Shown piece after piece: positions 5,127-6,604 of a stretch of DNA of 6,604 nucleotides. A program made the translations under genes and the position numbers. How positions within the stretch are numbered: position 1 is the stretch's first letter; each line of letters starts with the position of its first letter. The stretch comes from Candidatus Melainabacteria bacterium (GTDB lineage Bacteria > Cyanobacteriota > Vampirovibrionia > Vampirovibrionales > JAJTHC01). Under the pieces are notes generated by a model, which had not been told where the DNA came from, did not search any database, and saw only the letters and a program-made list of their open reading frames with translations. The stretch spans positions 1-6,604 of the forward strand of contig JAPLIO010000246.1 of the NCBI GenBank assembly GCA_026389055.1, read 5' to 3'.

Positions 5127-5741
5127 TCATTTCAATTTACGAGGATGAGTAATCGTTCGTAAACAAGCCTGAAAATCTGCATTCGGGGAAGCCACATAAT
5201 ACCCCACCCAGCGGTAATCTAATCCATAAGGCAACAACACTAATTTTTCGCTAGCATTCGCTTTTTCACGCTCCGTTTGCACCACCACATGGTATGCCAA
5301 AGCGGGTTTAACTACCTTTACCACCACAACAGAACCTTTATTATAAGCCACCATCTTTCCCAAAAATCGTTCTGAACAATACGCCATTTTCAAAAAAGTC
5401 GGACGACTTTCTGGCACTTGTTTTAGCGTTTCCCCCGCCCAAGTATCATACAATTGCCCATAACTTTGCTGCTGCAACAACAATAAAAACGCCGCAGACC
5501 GCAACAGCAACAATGCCCGTTCATCTTCACCTAGGGTCGTACTAATTTCAATGGCTTTACCCGCTATCGGGTGAACAACGCTAGCCGTAGGCTTTTTTTG
5601 CAAGCTTTGCCAAGCCCATTGCCCTAAAGAAAACACCCCCCATAGCACCAGCAATACAACAGAAAGCCTTAACAATAAGGGAATCCATTGCCCTAATAAA
5701 GATAAAAAAGAAGACCGCTTAAAAACAGAATGAGACATCAT
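5127..5741 (-). CDS. Single-pass membrane protein with a DUF4019-like C-terminal domain
   Basis: The protein is 204 aa from the ATG at 5741 (ATG-ATG; the second at 5738 is equally possible). Residues 1-18 are polar with K/R. Residues 20-42 (WIPLLLRLSVVLLVLWGVF) form one membrane span, leaving about 160 residues probably outside the cytoplasm. The soluble part has a helical start (72-106, with SYGQLYDTWAGETL) and a beta-rich end (135-183) closing on EKLVLL...YRWVGYYV. That order (short helices, a W near the start, then a strand ending W-x-GYY) resembles DUF4019, an NTF2-like domain of unknown function; I infer this from pattern only. Two cysteines (122, 193) could form a disulphide. The frame is open up to 5924, but that extension crosses the hpf terminator and the hpf 3' end and has no start signal, so I reject it. 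No SD is visible; see the leaderless promoter. Confidence 0.8.
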   Translation of the reverse strand: MMSHSVFKRSSFLSLLGQWIPLLLRLSVVLLVLWGVFSLGQWAWQSLQKKPTASVVHPIAGKAIEISTTLGEDERALLLLRSAAFLLLLQQQSYGQLYDTWAGETLKQVPESRPTFLKMAYCSERFLGKMVAYNKGSVVVVKVVKPALAYHVVVQTEREKANASEKLVLLPYGLDYRWVGYYVASPNADFQACLRTITHPRKLK

Positions 5742-5748
5742 AGCATTT

Positions 5749-5779
5749 ATTATAAACGAAAAAAACGCCGTCTGCTCAA
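5749..5779 (-). promoter_or_regulatory. Candidate promoter giving a leaderless mRNA
   Basis: On the minus strand a perfect TATAAT (5749-5754) lies only 7 nt before the ATG at 5741, so transcription should start at or next to the start codon. TTGAGC at 5774-5779 can act as -35 with a 19-bp spacer (longer than ideal) and lies in the loop of the hpf terminator. The lack of any SD at this gene fits leaderless initiation. Confidence 0.4.
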
Positions 5780-5799
5780 TAAACAGACGACGTTTTTTT
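5759..5799 (-). terminator. Strong intrinsic terminator of hpf
   Basis: On the minus strand CGTCGTCTG (5784-5792) pairs with CAGACGGCG (5766-5774), 9 bp including one G-U pair, with a 9-nt loop, followed by seven T (5759-5765). A matching A7 run lies upstream of the stem. It starts about 58 nt after the hpf stop. In the plus direction the same stem has one mismatch and a T7 tail (5793-5799), so it may also stop plus-strand transcripts. Confidence 0.9.
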
Positions 5800-5850
5800 A
5801 AGCAACTGGCACCAAAATGATGACACCCCATCGCCGAGTAAAAAATAAAG

Positions 5851-6315
5851 TTAAGAAGCTTCAGCGTAAGGAATGCGAACGGCTTCTTCCTGTAAGGAAA
5901 GCAGTGCTGTGAAATCATCCACATCTACATAGCCTGTTCTACGTTCCGCTTTTAAGGCTTCTTTCAGCCCCAACATTCTAATATTTTCACCCTTGGCACG
6001 TTCACTTTTATTGCGTGCCAAATTGCGGGTTTTGTACTTACGTAAAGCACAAAGCACTTTATCTAACAACAAATCCAAACTAGCGTAAAGGTTCGCACTA
6101 GAAGCTTCCACCTTCATTAGGCTACCATTTACATGTAACACACATTCTGCCTTGTGGGCATTTTGAATACGAGGATTTTTTCCAACAGACAAATGAACCT
6201 CAATGGTTTTAAGAAAACTGAATAACGTTCCTATCTTATCCATCCTATCGGTAACAGCTTGCTTCAAAGCATCTGTTAAAGCGATATTACGACCATGAAT
6301 GACAATAGCTTCCAT
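5851..6315 (-). CDS. hpf: Ribosome hibernation-promoting factor (HPF/YfiA family), without the usual long-form C-terminal domain
   Basis: It binds the 30S decoding channel and silences ribosomes in starvation or stationary phase. The protein is 154 aa. Residues 1-98 are the HPF/S30AE domain: IHGRNIALTDALKQAV (6-21), the strand KTIEVHLSVG (36-45), CVLHVNGSLMKVEA (58-71), then NLYASLDLLLDKVLCALRKYKTR (75-97), the basic ribosome-binding helix. The tail 99-154 starts basic (RNLARNKSERAKGE) and becomes acidic (GYVDVDDF...LQEEA). It does not show the conserved dimerisation domain of long HPF (no F.LKPMS..EA or FF.F.N pattern), yet it is longer than a typical short HPF. The ATG at 6315 has SD GAGAGGA at 6327-6333, spaced 11 nt. 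It is monocistronic, with its own promoter and a strong terminator. Confidence 0.92.
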   Translation of the reverse strand: MEAIVIHGRNIALTDALKQAVTDRMDKIGTLFSFLKTIEVHLSVGKNPRIQNAHKAECVLHVNGSLMKVEASSANLYASLDLLLDKVLCALRKYKTRNLARNKSERAKGENIRMLGLKEALKAERRTGYVDVDDFTALLSLQEEAVRIPYAEAS

Positions 6316-6343
6316 GTGATGGCGTTTCCTCTCTCGTTAAAAA

Positions 6344-6372
6344 ATTAAAATCCAACAGATAAATTAGTACAA
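6344..6372 (-). promoter_or_regulatory. Candidate hpf promoter
   Basis: TTGTAC (6367-6372), a 17-bp spacer, then TTTAAT (6344-6349, five of six to the -10). The start site would be near 6337, just before the SD at 6327-6333, giving a compact leader of about 22 nt. The -35 is only half-consensus. Confidence 0.4.
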
Positions 6373-6438
6373 ACCAACAGAACCCCTATCATCTGCAACG
6401 CTAAAACAGCATTTCAAATTCATTGTTTTTCCAGTCGA

Positions 6439-6603
6439 TTACTTCCTCTGTTTGATTTTTGTTTCTTCCTGATAACCAGGAGAGAAGGAGACCGATTCTT
6501 CAAACGACAATGCTACCACTGTTACCAACACTATAAGGTAAACCTTAGGTAGGTGCTGAAAAATCAATCTCCTTTTGTCCCGATATAAACTGTAAACGGT
6601 CAA
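6439..6603 (-). CDS. Possible 3' end of a gene running off the window
   Basis: A minus-strand frame is open from the window edge to a TAA at 6439-6441, 54 codons with no ATG. It encodes a basic start (YRDKRR), a hydrophobic stretch (VYLIVLVTVVALSF) and a polar, Lys-rich end (QEETKIKQRK). That could be the C-terminus of a membrane protein encoded upstream of hpf. A 54-codon open frame can arise by chance, and I recognise no family. No SD-plus-start pair lies within the visible part. Confidence 0.25.
   Translation of the reverse strand: MTVYSLYRDKRRLIFQHLPKVYLIVLVTVVALSFEESVSFSPGYQEETKIKQRK
6534..6547. promoter_or_regulatory. 14-bp palindrome, operator-like
   Basis: TAAGGT and ACCTTA are exact complements separated by AA. 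On the minus strand the palindrome is followed directly by a TATAGT-like -10 sequence, so it could be a repressor site upstream of hpf. It falls inside the possible partial ORF, so if that ORF is real the palindrome may be coincidental. Confidence 0.3.
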
Positions 6604-6604
6604 T

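Noticed and set aside
5742..5924. N-terminal extension of the membrane protein to 5924
   Set aside because: The extension translates the hpf terminator and the hpf 3' end and gives a Cys/aromatic-rich sequence; the ATG at 5741 fits the promoter and the membrane topology.
6364..6423. 19-codon minus-strand ORF upstream of hpf
   Set aside because: It has a weak SD, ends inside the candidate hpf promoter and has no sign of selection; chance is the simpler explanation.

Overview
This is a bacterial chromosomal window of moderate-to-low GC. It has Shine-Dalgarno-led genes, several intrinsic terminators and AT-rich intergenic DNA. The two firmly identified genes are housekeeping: thrS (threonyl-tRNA synthetase) and hpf (ribosome hibernation factor). 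Nothing here fixes the lineage. My guess is an uncultured group with Ser/Thr-rich orphan proteins, for example a non-photosynthetic relative of cyanobacteria, but that is only an impression from protein style. There are no phage, transposase, CRISPR, tRNA or rRNA genes.

Layout. 1-781: a minus-strand gene for a small SET-domain protein, with a terminator-like hairpin at the window's left edge. Its best start signal (good SD plus ATG at 781) is in a different frame from the SET domain, so the gene looks frameshifted near its 5' end. 782-1027: a divergent intergenic region with candidate promoters both ways and a possible hairpin in the thrS leader. 1028-2923: thrS on the plus strand, without the N-terminal TGS domain. 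2934-3357: a strong terminator and a minus-strand gene for a 112-residue low-complexity protein of unknown function. 3358-4083: a 726-bp gap without an obvious gene. It holds a 95-bp double-hairpin palindromic repeat, an orphan terminator, an 11-bp tandem repeat in a candidate promoter, and a leader with small palindromes and two tiny ORFs. 4084-4920: a plus-strand TPR-repeat protein. 4921-5126: G10 tract and hairpins flanked by 12-bp direct repeats. 5127-5741: a minus-strand single-pass membrane protein resembling DUF4019. 5759-5799: the hpf terminator. 5851-6315: hpf on the minus strand. 6316-6604: hpf upstream region, a palindrome, and an open frame running off the window.

The genes do not form one operon. 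Each appears to have its own promoter or terminator. hpf and the DUF4019-like gene lie on the same strand but are separated by a strong terminator, and the downstream gene seems to have its own promoter, possibly giving a leaderless mRNA. No new multi-gene system is evident. The most interesting signals are the compensatory base changes in the double-hairpin repeat, the frameshifted SET gene, the orphan terminator, and the promoter placed over the hpf terminator.
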